In this document: positions 8,718-17,090 of the stretch, piece after piece
How the letters are laid out: every line of letters begins with the position of its first letter
Position numbering within the stretch: position 1 is the stretch's first letter
DNA from: Streptomyces sp. CB02923
GTDB lineage: Bacteria > Actinomycetota > Actinomycetes > Streptomycetales > Streptomycetaceae
DNA length: 64,000 bases
Direction of reading: 5' to 3'
Assembly (NCBI RefSeq): GCF_001905005.1
Contig: NZ_LWKZ01000026.1
Location: 1 to 64,000 of the forward strand
Notes under the pieces: generated by a model
What the model was told of the DNA's origin: nothing
The model's database searches: none
The model's input: only the letters and a program-made list of their open reading frames with translations
Position numbers and translations under genes: made by a program

Positions 8718-9236
8718 GTGGCGCGGGTGGGCGTGGGGTATGCCATGGGCACGGTATGCGCGTTGAGCCGTCGGGGCCGCGCGCTCCTGGGGTCCGAGGC
8801 GTCAAGTCCAGCCCTGCGCACGGAAGGCCCCGATCCTTTGATCCGACCTGCCCAGTATCACCTGCTCCTGCTCCCGGACGGCTCCTGGGACGCGGTGGAA
8901 TGCCTTGCCGCCATGATCCGCCGTCGCGCCACGGTGCCCACCGTGATCGTCGATGTGTCGGCGGTCCACCGGTTGACCATCGACGCCCTGGCGATCCTGG
9001 TCCGCAAGGCGATGCGGCTGCATTCGGTCGGCGGGGAGATGCTCCTGGCCGGCCCGCACCCTGCCGTGCGCAAGCTCATCCTGCGCACCGCGACCGGCTC
9101 TCTTCTTCCCGCCTACGCGGGCAGTGCCGCTGCGGTCCGTGCACTGGCCCAGGACGGCCGCACCTGGCACCGGACGAATCTGGCTTCCGTACGGGGCGCG
9201 CTCTTCACCGACTCGTCGGTGGTGCACGGCTGCTGA
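8718..9236 (+). CDS. STAS-domain protein (anti-anti-sigma factor-like)
   Basis: The 172-residue product can start at GTG 8718 or ATG 8745; both have weak purine-rich sites upstream. The first ~40 residues are not conserved in appearance. The rest is a STAS fold: a predicted strand and helix (YHLLLLPDGSWDAVECLAAMI), then VIVDVSAVHRLTIDALAILVRKAMRLHSVGGEMLLAG, where the usual phosphorylatable Ser of SpoIIAA-like proteins aligns near Thr in RLTIDAL. Such proteins bind anti-sigma factors or serve as sensory partners in Streptomyces stress and development pathways. No anti-sigma factor or phosphatase is adjacent, so its partner is elsewhere. It converges with the chaplin gene, with a shared hairpin between them. 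Confidence 0.72.
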   Translation: MARVGVGYAMGTVCALSRRGRALLGSEASSPALRTEGPDPLIRPAQYHLLLLPDGSWDAVECLAAMIRRRATVPTVIVDVSAVHRLTIDALAILVRKAMRLHSVGGEMLLAGPHPAVRKLILRTATGSLLPAYAGSAAAVRALAQDGRTWHRTNLASVRGALFTDSSVVHGC

Positions 9237-9404
9237 GGACGCTCGGTGCCGGTCGTGTGAAGGGTGTCGTGGTACGCGTTGCCCACTACGGGACGCGGTC
9301 GTTGACCTGCCGTGAAGGTCTTCCCCGAACGATCCGACCGAACCGACCGAACCGGCAGACGCAGTACGGGCCGTGCCAGGGCGGATCCGGCGCCCCTGCC
9401 CTGT

Positions 9405-9435
9405 GGCGGCTCCCGGTCCGGGACCGGGAGCCGCC
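9405..9435. terminator. Hairpin terminator between the STAS and chaplin genes
   Basis: GGCGGCTCCCGGTCC at 9405-9419 pairs with its reverse complement at 9421-9435, giving a very GC-rich stem with a small loop. It lies 33 bp past the chaplin stop codon on the minus strand and about 170 bp past the STAS gene, so it may act in both directions. Confidence 0.7.
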
Positions 9436-9467
9436 GCACTGATTGGTGAAGGGGATGAGGCAGGACG

Positions 9468-10322
9468 TCAGGTGCGCGTGGCGCGGCTGCGCGCGGTGCG
9501 GCTGCGCCGGATGAGCACCGCCCCGCCGAGCAGGAGCGCGGCGCTCGTGGCAGCCGCGGCACCTGCGTGATCGCTTCCCGTCTGCGCGAGCGTCGGCACC
9601 GTGGGCGGCTGGGCGGCCCGCGCGACCTCGCGTCCCGCCCCACCGGCCGCGGTCACAGCGGACGACGCGGTCCGGTGGTACGTAGCGGGCAGCGGCCGGG
9701 AGTCCACCGCGCCTCCGACCTCGGCCGGGGGCCGGTGACCCGGCAGCCGGGGATCGGTGGGCGGCTGGTGGCCGCTGCCCGGGCCGTGAGCAGTACCGGG
9801 GGCTTCGTGGGCGGGAGGCTGGTGGCCCGGGGGCTGGTGACCGGGAGGCTGGTGGTGGCCCGGCGGCTTGTGGCCTGGGGGCTTGTGCCCCGGAGGCCGG
9901 TGGCCGGGGGGCTGGTGATCACCGGGCGGCTTGTGGCCGGAGGGCTCGTGCCCCGGGGGCTGGTGACCAGGCGGCTTGTGGCCTGGAGGCTGGTGACCGG
10001 GAGGCTGGTGACCGGGAGGCTTGTGGCCGGAGGGCCGCTGGCCGGACGGGGGGTGCTGCCCGCCCGGGTGGTGCTGCCCGCCCGGATTGACGCATTGGTT
10101 GCCGAAGGCGGGGTTGAGCAGGCCGATGACGTCGACGGTGTTGCCGCAGACGTTCACCGGCACGTGCGCGGGGACCTGGAGCAGGTTGCCCGCGAGCACG
10201 CCCGGGGACCCGGCGGAGGTACCGCGCGCACCGGCGTCGGCGTGAGCGCCTGCCGCACCGCCGGCCAGCATTCCGGTCGCCGTCGCGGCGATCAGTACGC
10301 TTCTCTTCACGATGTGTTGCAC
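9468..10322 (-). CDS. Long chaplin with histidine/proline/glycine repeat stalk and sortase E signal
   Basis: The GTG start at 10322 has AAGGA six bases upstream. The 284-residue product has a signal peptide ending near AGAHA (about residue 28), then one chaplin domain (about 37-80: SPGVLAGNLLQVPAHVPVNVCGNTVDVIGLLNPAFGNQC) with the two conserved cysteines. A stalk of about 100 residues follows, built from PPGHK/PPGHQ pentapeptides. The C-terminus has LAQTG, a hydrophobic segment and a basic RRSRTARSR tail: the LAXTG signal used by Streptomyces class E sortases for covalent wall anchoring. Chaplins assemble into the hydrophobic amyloid layer on aerial hyphae and spores. Known long chaplins ChpA-C usually carry two chaplin domains; this one has a single domain on a long stalk. 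Confidence 0.9.
   Translation of the reverse strand: MQHIVKRSVLIAATATGMLAGGAAGAHADAGARGTSAGSPGVLAGNLLQVPAHVPVNVCGNTVDVIGLLNPAFGNQCVNPGGQHHPGGQHPPSGQRPSGHKPPGHQPPGHQPPGHKPPGHQPPGHEPSGHKPPGDHQPPGHRPPGHKPPGHKPPGHHQPPGHQPPGHQPPAHEAPGTAHGPGSGHQPPTDPRLPGHRPPAEVGGAVDSRPLPATYHRTASSAVTAAGGAGREVARAAQPPTVPTLAQTGSDHAGAAAATSAALLLGGAVLIRRSRTARSRATRT
9795..10085 (-). repeat. Degenerate 15-bp tandem repeat encoding PPGHK/Q pentapeptides
   Basis: Roughly 19 repeats of a 15-bp unit (plus-strand form like GGAGGCTGGTGACCG) encode the chaplin stalk. Units differ mainly by synonymous or Lys/Gln/Arg changes, consistent with expansion and contraction by slippage or unequal recombination. Confidence 0.75.
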
Positions 10323-10632
10323 GTGTGGTCCTTCATCTTTCCGAAGATGACGAACCGGGCACCCGGCATCGGCCGGATACCCGCATCCCGAAGGGGATAC
10401 CGCTCAGCACCCCGAGCCGGGTGGCGTCGCCCGAACGGCGAACACCCGCTCGATCAGCCCCGTTGGTCAGCCGCAGCGGAGACCGTCAGCGGTGCTGAGC
10501 GCGTCGTATCGGACCAAACGAGTGACCCGCCCGAAGGAAACGCTCGACTTTCCCCGCGCCCCCGTGGCCAAACGGTTCACCCGTCACCCGAACACCACAC
10601 GGGATTCCCTGCCGATGTGGCGCCCCGTACGG
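10323..10632. other. Intergenic region upstream of the chaplin gene
   Basis: This 310-bp gap should hold the chaplin promoter on the minus strand. No gene was found. I could not identify a convincing -35/-10 pair by eye. Confidence 0.4.
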
Positions 10633-11064
10633 TCACGACCACTGCGGTTCGGCCACGATCTCCAGGACCGCGCAGCCGAAGGTGAACCCCTGTCCGAGAC
10701 CGGACAGCACGAGCTTGTCGCCCGGGCCGACGGCCTTGGTCTCCAGCAGGTGGGCGAGTCCGGCTATCTGGTCGCCGGCGCCCAGGTGGCCGACTTCACG
10801 CCCGTACTCCCACGTCGTCTGCGCGAGGGCGAAGCCGAAATCCCGCTCGACCGCGTCCCAGTCGACCACCGACCGCCCGACGACCGGATACACGAACCGG
10901 GCGACGTCCTGGAGCCGGACGCCCGCCTCCCCCACCACCGCCTCCTCCACCGCCCGTTGCCCGGCCACGATGGCGGAGGCCAGCCCCTGCACGTCCGCGA
11001 TCGACCTGCCCGGGGCTGCGGCGGCAAAGCCGGGAACGTAACACGCGTCGTGGAGAGTTGGCAG
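10633..11064 (-). pseudogene. Remnant of a 3-oxoacyl-ACP synthase III (FabH-like) gene
   Basis: The open frame reads LPTLHDACYVPGFAAAAPG near 11063-11008 and continues through DWDAVERDFGFALAQTTWEYGREVGHLGAGDQIAGLAHLL to the family-typical C-terminus (GPGDKLVLSGLGQGFTFGCAVLEI). Only about 140 residues remain. A normal ketosynthase III has about 330-350 residues with an active-site Cys in the N-terminal half, and that half is absent. A 17-bp-stem hairpin sits at the upstream edge, so no room exists for the missing part. The GTG at 10992 could start a 119-residue polypeptide, but it would lack catalytic residues. I call this a decayed fragment; a stand-alone truncated protein is less likely. Confidence 0.62.
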
Positions 11065-11065
11065 C

Positions 11066-11108
11066 CCGATTGCTGCCGGGGCGGGCCGTATGCCCCGGCA
11101 GCAATCGG
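11066..11108. terminator. Strong hairpin terminator downstream of the FG-GAP protease
   Basis: CCGATTGCTGCCGGGGC at 11066-11082 pairs perfectly over 17 bp with 11092-11108, loop of nine bases. It lies about 150 bp after the protease stop codon on the minus strand and right at the edge of the ketosynthase fragment. Confidence 0.78.
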
Positions 11109-11150
11109 AACTTCCAGCCGATCGGGCCGCTCCGGCCGATCCGGCCGATC

Positions 11151-11240
11151 AGACCGCTCAGACCGCTCAGACCGCTCAGACCGCTCAGACCGCTCAGACC
11201 GCTCAGACCGCTCAGACCGCTCAGACCGCTCAGACCGCTC
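11151..11240. repeat. Ten tandem copies of AGACCGCTC
   Basis: A 9-bp unit AGACCGCTC is repeated ten times without change, with degenerate copies (CGGCCGATC, AGACCGATC, GAGCCGCTC) on both sides. The array lies between the protease stop codon at 11257 and its terminator, so it is transcribed in the 3' untranslated region of that gene. Confidence 0.9.
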
Positions 11241-11256
11241 AGACCGATCGAGCCGC

Positions 11257-13122
11257 TCAGGAGGCGGGGACGAGGGTCCGTTCGCGAGCGAGGGACGACG
11301 TGGTCGTGTCGCTGTTCAGGGTGAGGTGGCCGTCGGGCCACAGGACGACCACGTCGTCGTTGCGGGTGTCGCCGCCGAACGCGCCGACCGCGGCGAGGCT
11401 GACGGTGTTCCAGGACGACTTCGCGGGAAGCAGCCGGTGTTCGGCGGTCAAGCCCTTGGGGCCGACGCCGTTGTAGTTGGTGACTTCGCCGTCGGACCAG
11501 CGCACGAACAGACCCTGGTCGCCGGTGGCCGGGTCGAGGTCCGTGGCGGCCAGGTCCCGGGCGTGGGGCCAGGTGGTGTTGGGGGCGGCCAGGCGGCTTT
11601 CGGTGTGGAAGCCGTTGGCGTCGACGTCGGTGAAGAGGGTGACCAGGCCGTTGTCCCACCGGACCACGACGTCGTCGCGGCGGGTGGTGCCGCCTCCGAA
11701 GCGGCCCGCTGCCATCCCGGCGGCCTTGGTCCAGGTGGAGTTGGGCGCCTTGAGCTGGACGGCGTTCTTGAGCTTGTTGGTCTCGTTGACGTCCTTGTAG
11801 AGGGTGACCTTGCCGTTGGTCCAGCGCACCAGGAGGTCACTGGTGCCGTCGCCGGTGAAGTCGCCGGCGGTCATGACCGCCGCCTTGGTCCACTCCGGGT
11901 CCTTGGCCAGCTGGACGTCCTTGGCGAAACCGTAGGCGCCGTTGCCAGGGTAGAGGGAGACCTCGCCGTCCGACCAGCGCACGATCAGGTCGCTGGTGCC
12001 CTTGCGTACCGACGCGCTGTGGAAACTGCCGGTGGTCATGGCGCGGGCGTGCTTCCAGGTGCCGGCGCCGCCCATGGTGGACTTGCCGTCCAGCGGGAGG
12101 TCGGCGGCGGCCTGGCGGTAGAGCCAGACGGCGTCGTCGTCGAACTGGGAGGTGTAGGAGGTGTGGTCGTACAGGCCGCCGGTCTTGTAGCCGCCGATGA
12201 CGCCTACGAGATTGCCGCGCCGGCCGTCGAAGTCCTCAAGGAACGGACCGCCGCTGACGCCCGACCGGTAGCCGTCACACTGGATTTCCATGAAGCGGCC
12301 CGCGTAGGCGCGGGTGTCGTTGGTGCACTGCAGCGGCGTCTTCTGACCGCCGGGGTAGCCGATGGCCGTCACACTCCCGCGGGCCAGGCGGGTGGAGTCG
12401 ACGGGTGTGAGGGTGTTGCCCGGCCCGGCAGCGTCCTCCAGCAGCTGCCCCTGGGCATTGGCACCCACGCGCAGGAAAGCGAAGTCCACGTCGTCGTCGG
12501 CCGGGGCCTGCTGGTAACGGTGGTCGATCCAGACCTTGCCGTCCAGCAGGGGGAAGATGCCGTACGGCGCTTCGCCGGCCTGGCCCGCCTTCGTGGCCCC
12601 GGCGCGGTAACCGGGCACGAAGGCCGCGGAGCGCAGCGAGGTGTTGCCCTTGAGGCAGTGCGCCGCGGTGACCACCATGCTCTTGGACTCGGAGGCGACG
12701 ATGCTGGCGGTGCAGAACTGGTTGGAGGTGGCGGCCCCGTCGCTGCCGCGCAGCAGGAACACCCCTACCGTGGCGATGCCCTCGGCCACCTGATGGGTCG
12801 GCTCCGCCGACCGCTTGCGCCGCACGCCGGGAGCCTGCGTGCCGCCCTCGCTCTTCGCCCCCTCCTCGGCCGTCTCCACCGGCACCGCGCTGCGGATACG
12901 TTCCGGCGTCCAGTAGCGCGCCACCTCCCGTGCCTTGCGCACCTGCTCAGGAGTCACCTCGCCCGGCGGGGTCGCGGTCGGCGCCGCCGTGGAAACGGCG
13001 GCAGAGCGGTACGGGGGTGGCGGGGTGGCGCCGGAGGCAGCCGCAGCGGAGACCGCGGGAACGGCGAGGGTGATCGACGCCACGCCCAAGGTGGTGGCGC
13101 GCGTCCAGAATATGCGTCTCAT
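11257..13122 (-). CDS. Secreted trypsin-like serine protease with C-terminal FG-GAP/VCBS repeats
   Basis: The 621-residue product starts at ATG 13122 with a signal peptide (MRRIFWTRATTLGVASITLAVPAVSAAAA). A pro-region with the motif ARYWTPERIRSA is followed by a chymotrypsin-fold domain: FCTASIV, TAAHC with His155, DDDVDFAFLRV with the catalytic Asp, and YRSGVSGGPFLEDFDG with the catalytic Ser. From about residue 345, five WSDGEVSLYPG/WTNGKVTLYKD-like units form a predicted FG-GAP beta-propeller, often involved in binding surfaces or ligands. It should be an extracellular endopeptidase. The pro-region motif recurs in the protease at 40019-41077. It is the first of four secreted-protein genes on this strand next to the polymorphic toxin. 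Confidence 0.93.
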   Translation of the reverse strand: MRRIFWTRATTLGVASITLAVPAVSAAAASGATPPPPYRSAAVSTAAPTATPPGEVTPEQVRKAREVARYWTPERIRSAVPVETAEEGAKSEGGTQAPGVRRKRSAEPTHQVAEGIATVGVFLLRGSDGAATSNQFCTASIVASESKSMVVTAAHCLKGNTSLRSAAFVPGYRAGATKAGQAGEAPYGIFPLLDGKVWIDHRYQQAPADDDVDFAFLRVGANAQGQLLEDAAGPGNTLTPVDSTRLARGSVTAIGYPGGQKTPLQCTNDTRAYAGRFMEIQCDGYRSGVSGGPFLEDFDGRRGNLVGVIGGYKTGGLYDHTSYTSQFDDDAVWLYRQAAADLPLDGKSTMGGAGTWKHARAMTTGSFHSASVRKGTSDLIVRWSDGEVSLYPGNGAYGFAKDVQLAKDPEWTKAAVMTAGDFTGDGTSDLLVRWTNGKVTLYKDVNETNKLKNAVQLKAPNSTWTKAAGMAAGRFGGGTTRRDDVVVRWDNGLVTLFTDVDANGFHTESRLAAPNTTWPHARDLAATDLDPATGDQGLFVRWSDGEVTNYNGVGPKGLTAEHRLLPAKSSWNTVSLAAVGAFGGDTRNDDVVVLWPDGHLTLNSDTTTSSLARERTLVPAS

Positions 13123-13186
13123 GAAGTGCTCTTTGCGAAGAAGCGGACTCGGCCGGCATTCCGGCTGAGGGAGTGCGAATGCGGTT

Positions 13187-15073
13187 TCAGGACACCCGCG
13201 GCCCGGTCACGGGCCGGGTGACGGGCCCGGTGACGGTCAGCGGGACGTCCAGGACGTCCCCGGACGGGGTGGTCAGGCGCAGGATGTACGAGCCCGGGTG
13301 CGGGCCGGTCCGCAGCGGCGGCAGAGTGAGCCGGCCTTCGGCGTCCGCGGGGGCCAGGAGGAGGGAGCGCACCGGCCGGCCGTGACCGTCCTGGAAGGAC
13401 GGCCCGTCCGGACCGGGCTCCGGCTTCCCGTCCAGGTCGGACTCCGGCTTCCCGTCCTCGCCGGATACCCCGCCCGATACCTCACCCGGTACCTCGCCGG
13501 GCACCGGCTTCCCGTCCTCCCCGGCGGTGAGCACGGACGCGGCGATCCGCAGGCCGGCGGCGGCGTGGCCGTGCCGGGTGATCCGTAGGAACGGGAGCTC
13601 GGACAGGAGGCTGTCCGGGTCGGCCCGCAGCGGCACGGGCGGGTGCTTCCGGTCCTGGTCCCACAGTTCCAGCAGGTAGGAAGCGGGCCGGACGGTGACG
13701 GTGAAGTCGGCAGCCGGGCTGCGGTCGCCGGACACCGTCGTGCCGGACGCCGTAGCGGTGAGGGTGAAGCGGCCGGGGCGGTCGCCGGCCCGCAGTGCGG
13801 GCGCGGTGGCGATGCCGTCGCGGTCCGCCGTCACCGTCGCGGTGGTGGCCCCCTCCGGGAAACGCACCTCGGCGCCACGGAACGTGACCTCGGCGCCGGG
13901 CACGGGGTGGCCATGGGCGTCGACGGCCCGGACCTGCGGCTGCCGGCCGACGGCCGCTCCCGCTTCGGCCTCCAGGCGCGGGTCGCCGAGGCGTTCCAGC
14001 CGTACGACGGTGTGATGATCCGCAACCGGGACCGGATCGGGGGCCGGACCAGGCCCGGGGCCGGGGCCAGGGGCGGGCTTGTTGGACGGGCGGGACGGCG
14101 TGGTGCCACCTGTGGCGCCGCCGGATGTGTCAGAGACATCGGCCATCCGGGACGGCGTCGTCCGATCCCTGTCCGGCCGCGCCAACTGGCCGGGCCGGGC
14201 GGGACGGTGCGCCGGGGGGCGCGGAGTGGGCCCGGCGGCCGGGTCGGGGTGGTGGGGCGTGGCGGGGGCGTCGTCCGGAACTTCGGTGATCCTGGTGCCG
14301 CGGTAGGTGTCCATCCACTTCCGTACGGCGTTCACGTACGCGCGGGAGTTGTTGTAGCTGAGGATGGCCTTGTCGAGGTCGGCGGAGCGGCTCAGATCGC
14401 GTTCCCCCGCGCACAGGTAACGGGCGGTGCCCAGGGCCGCGTCGAAGATGTTGTTGGGGTCCTTGACGCCGTCACCGTTGCCGTCGGCACCCCAGCTCCC
14501 CCACGTCGAGGGGATGAACTGCATCGGACCGACCGCACGGTCGAAAGCGGCGTCGCCGTCCCACCGGCCCCCGTCGGTGTCCCGGATCAGGGCGAACTGC
14601 ACGCCGTCCAGACGCGGTCCGCGGATCGGCCGCGCCGTCGTACCGTCGGTGTGCAGCCCGTAGCCGGAGGCGTGTACGGACTCCACCCGCCCGATCCCCG
14701 CGACCAGCTGCCACGGCAGATGGCACAACGGCTGGCTGCCGCGCAGCGTCTGCTCGGCCCTGCGGTAGGCGGCCAGGGCGGTGGCGGGGATACCCACGGA
14801 GCCGGCCGTCTCGGCACCGTCACCGGCCGGGGCCTTCGGATCGTTGCCCTCCCTCAGGAGGTTGGGCAGGTCCAGCGCGGGGACGCCGCGGTGCCGGGAC
14901 TGCGGGCTGTCGGTACCGGCGTCGGCCTGGCGGGCGTCGGCGCGCGACGGGCCGGCGACCTGCAGGGGGCTGAGCGATGCGGCAGCGCTCAGGCTGGCGG
15001 CCAGCGCGCAGGCGCACAGGCTCTGGCGCACCCGGCGCGCGACCAGTGCGGGCAGGGTGGGGAACGGGTTCAC
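13187..15073 (-). CDS. Secreted lytic transglycosylase with C-terminal Ig-like domains
   Basis: The 628-residue product begins at ATG 15073 with a signal peptide ending near residue 45. The catalytic domain (about 90-265) belongs to the MltB-like/SLT family: GIGRVESVHASGYG with catalytic Glu131, AVGPMQFIPSTWGSWGADGNGDGVKDPNNIFDAA, and YLCAGERDLSR...AILSYNNSRAYVNAV. A Pro-rich linker leads to an Ig-like domain (about 350-470, VRAVDAHGHPVPGAEVTFRGAEV) and a second beta-rich region containing GEDGKPE-type repeats. It should cleave peptidoglycan glycan strands outside the membrane. It sits between two protease-like genes and upstream of nothing else on its strand, 65 bp from the FG-GAP protease start. 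Confidence 0.9.
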   Translation of the reverse strand: MNPFPTLPALVARRVRQSLCACALAASLSAAASLSPLQVAGPSRADARQADAGTDSPQSRHRGVPALDLPNLLREGNDPKAPAGDGAETAGSVGIPATALAAYRRAEQTLRGSQPLCHLPWQLVAGIGRVESVHASGYGLHTDGTTARPIRGPRLDGVQFALIRDTDGGRWDGDAAFDRAVGPMQFIPSTWGSWGADGNGDGVKDPNNIFDAALGTARYLCAGERDLSRSADLDKAILSYNNSRAYVNAVRKWMDTYRGTRITEVPDDAPATPHHPDPAAGPTPRPPAHRPARPGQLARPDRDRTTPSRMADVSDTSGGATGGTTPSRPSNKPAPGPGPGPGPAPDPVPVADHHTVVRLERLGDPRLEAEAGAAVGRQPQVRAVDAHGHPVPGAEVTFRGAEVRFPEGATTATVTADRDGIATAPALRAGDRPGRFTLTATASGTTVSGDRSPAADFTVTVRPASYLLELWDQDRKHPPVPLRADPDSLLSELPFLRITRHGHAAAGLRIAASVLTAGEDGKPVPGEVPGEVSGGVSGEDGKPESDLDGKPEPGPDGPSFQDGHGRPVRSLLLAPADAEGRLTLPPLRTGPHPGSYILRLTTPSGDVLDVPLTVTGPVTRPVTGPRVS

Positions 15074-15162
15074 GGGCGGACGGGTCCTTGGCGTACGGAG
15101 AAGTGAGAATGGCGCGGCGTCAGGGACGCCGGCTCGTGGAGGCGTACCGGCGCAGAAGAGGC

Positions 15163-15383
15163 ACGAGGAGGGCCGGTACGAAGCTCAGGGCTCGGAGAGC
15201 GGACGATACGGCCGCGGCCCTGGCGGAAGTCTCGACGGAAAGCCCAGCGGACGGCCTGTAGAAAGTCTTGAGGACGGCCCGGCGGACGGCCTGAGGGAAG
15301 TCTTGAGGACGACCCGGCGGTAAGTCCGACGGAAGGTCCGATGGAAGCTCCGGCGAAAGGCCCGGCGGACTTCTTGGCGGAAA
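15163..15383. repeat. Degenerate GC-rich direct repeats between secreted-protein genes
   Basis: AGTCTTGAGGACG(G/A)CCCGGCGG occurs at about 15264-15285 and again at about 15299-15320, embedded in a run of related GGAAGGCC(C/T)GGCGG-like units. The gap 15074-15437 has no gene; it contains these repeats, the promoter of the transglycosylase and the terminator of the next gene. Confidence 0.65.
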
Positions 15384-15419
15384 GCCTGGCCGGCCGTCTG
15401 GTGTGACGGCCGACCAGGC
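15384..15419. terminator. Hairpin terminator of the trypsin-like FG-GAP gene
   Basis: GCCTGGCCGGCCGTC at 15384-15398 pairs with 15405-15419 at 14 of 15 positions around a six-base loop, 19 bp beyond the stop codon on the minus strand. Confidence 0.78.
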
Positions 15420-15437
15420 CGCGGTGCGGTGCGCGCC

Positions 15438-17036
15438 TCAGCCGACGAGTTGGACCTCGCCGTGGGTTCCCTGGGCGTCCACGCCCGGGTAGATGCTGAG
15501 CGCCGCGTCGGACCAGCGCACGATGACGTCGTTGGGCCGGTCGTTGGCGACGAAGGCACCGGTGTCGACCACGGTCGCGTTCTTCCAGGGCGACTTCGCC
15601 GGGCGGAGCTGGATCTCGCCGTGCAGGCCCGCGGTGTCGATGCCCTGGTAGATGGTGGCTTCACCGTCGGACCAGCGCACCAGCAGGTCCGCGGTCTTCT
15701 TGCCGGTGAACTCGCCCGCGCTGATCTGCGTGGCGTGCGTCCACGTGCCGTTGGCCTTGGCCAGCACCTTCTGGCTGGCCGGCTTGACGCCGTTGGTGTC
15801 CAGGTCGGGGTGCAGGGTGACCCGGCCGTCGTCCCACACCACGAGCAGGTCGTCGCGCTGTGCGTTGGCCGTGTACCGGCCGGCGCTGATCTGCGTGGCC
15901 TTCGGCCATGTCGTGTTCTTGGCCGGGGCGAGCGTCTTCTCCCCGTGGAAACCGTTCTTGTCCACGTGGGTGTACTGCGTCACCTCGCCGTCGACCCAGC
16001 GCACCACGAGGCCGTCCGAACCGTTGCCGAAGCCGGCGCCGGTGATCTGCCGGGCGTACTCCCAGGTGCTCTTCTTGGCCGGTGTGTTCGGGGCCGCCAG
16101 CCGGTATTCGGCGACGAAGGGGTGCTTGGCGTCCTTGTCGTCCCCGCCCTGGTAGAGGGTCATCTCGGCGTCGTTCCAGCGCACGATCAGGTCCATGTGC
16201 CGGGTGCCACCGGCCGAACCGCCGGTGAAGTAGCCCGACGCGAAGTGGGTGGCCTTGCCCCACGGCGCGTCCGGGAAGACGCTGCGGTAGCGGACCTTGC
16301 TCACCCAGTCGCCCAGGTCGTCCACGCGGGCGTCCACGGCGTCGGTGCGGGTCTCGTCCACGCCCAGGCAACCGCCCTGCCAGGAGGTGCTGTTGACCGC
16401 GACCAGCTCCGGTCGGCCGCCCGTCTCGCGCAGCGCCGGGCCGCCGGTGTCGCCCTTGCACACCGCCGCGTCCTTGCCGGTGATGCCCAGCTTCCCGTCC
16501 TGGACCGTGCCGACCGTGAAGGCGCCCGCGTGCAGCTTGCCGGGCACCCACTCGGTCTTCGTCCGGCCGAAGCCGGTGACCTGCAGCGGCTCACCGGCCA
16601 CCGGGGCCGTGGTGCCGATCGCCACCGGAGTGACGCCGGTGACCGGCTTGGCCAGCTTGGCCATCACCACGTCCCGGCCCTGGTACGGCACGAGTTCGGC
16701 GATCTCGACCACGCTGCCGCCCGTACCGGACAGGTCGGTACGGCCGATGGTGGCCGTCGTCGGCCACTTGGGCTTGCCCTCGGCGGGCTGCGCGCCCTGG
16801 GCCGGGTCGTCGGCGAAGCAGCTCGCGGCGGTGAGCACCCACTGCTTGTCGACCAGTGCGCCGGAACAACTCCGCTTGCCCGCACCGATGTCCAGCTTGG
16901 CGGTGAACGCGTAACCACCGGAGGCCACGGGAGTACCCGCGACGGCGTGGGCGGTGGCGGTGGTCAGGGCGCCGGCCGCGACGGTGGTGGTGAGAATTCC
17001 CGCGAGCCATCCGGCGCGGGCACGTCTGCTGTACAT
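15438..17036 (-). CDS. Secreted trypsin-like FG-GAP protein with substituted catalytic residues (probable pseudoprotease)
   Basis: ATG 17036 (MYSRRARAGW) gives 532 residues; a TTG start five codons earlier is also possible. A signal peptide precedes a chymotrypsin-fold domain (CSGALVDKQWVLTAASCF ... GRDVVMAKLA ... CKGDTGGPAL). The catalytic His of TAAHC is Ser72 and the nucleophile Ser of GDSGGP is Thr197; only the Asp remains. From about residue 275 a set of FG-GAP/VCBS units (RWNDAEMTLYQGG, RWVDGEVTQY, VWDDGRVTLHPD, RWSDGEATIYQG, RWSDAALSIYPG) forms a predicted propeller. By family logic it should not be a standard serine protease and may be a binding or inhibitory protein. It lies between the transglycosylase and a small secreted protein. 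Confidence 0.88.
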   Translation of the reverse strand: MYSRRARAGWLAGILTTTVAAGALTTATAHAVAGTPVASGGYAFTAKLDIGAGKRSCSGALVDKQWVLTAASCFADDPAQGAQPAEGKPKWPTTATIGRTDLSGTGGSVVEIAELVPYQGRDVVMAKLAKPVTGVTPVAIGTTAPVAGEPLQVTGFGRTKTEWVPGKLHAGAFTVGTVQDGKLGITGKDAAVCKGDTGGPALRETGGRPELVAVNSTSWQGGCLGVDETRTDAVDARVDDLGDWVSKVRYRSVFPDAPWGKATHFASGYFTGGSAGGTRHMDLIVRWNDAEMTLYQGGDDKDAKHPFVAEYRLAAPNTPAKKSTWEYARQITGAGFGNGSDGLVVRWVDGEVTQYTHVDKNGFHGEKTLAPAKNTTWPKATQISAGRYTANAQRDDLLVVWDDGRVTLHPDLDTNGVKPASQKVLAKANGTWTHATQISAGEFTGKKTADLLVRWSDGEATIYQGIDTAGLHGEIQLRPAKSPWKNATVVDTGAFVANDRPNDVIVRWSDAALSIYPGVDAQGTHGEVQLVG

Positions 17037-17090
17037 ATTCCTTTTTCTCAATTCCCCGTGGTGCTGAGGCAGTTAAGAGCCACAGCCTCG

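Noticed and set aside
11151..11240. Short regular repeats considered as a CRISPR array
   Set aside because: Units are 9 bp with no spacers and no cas genes are present.
10492..13221. A 909-codon open frame antisense to the FG-GAP protease, including SDRSDRSDR-like repeats
   Set aside because: The SDR/RSGR run is only the 9-bp repeat read in one frame; the protease on the other strand has all functional motifs.
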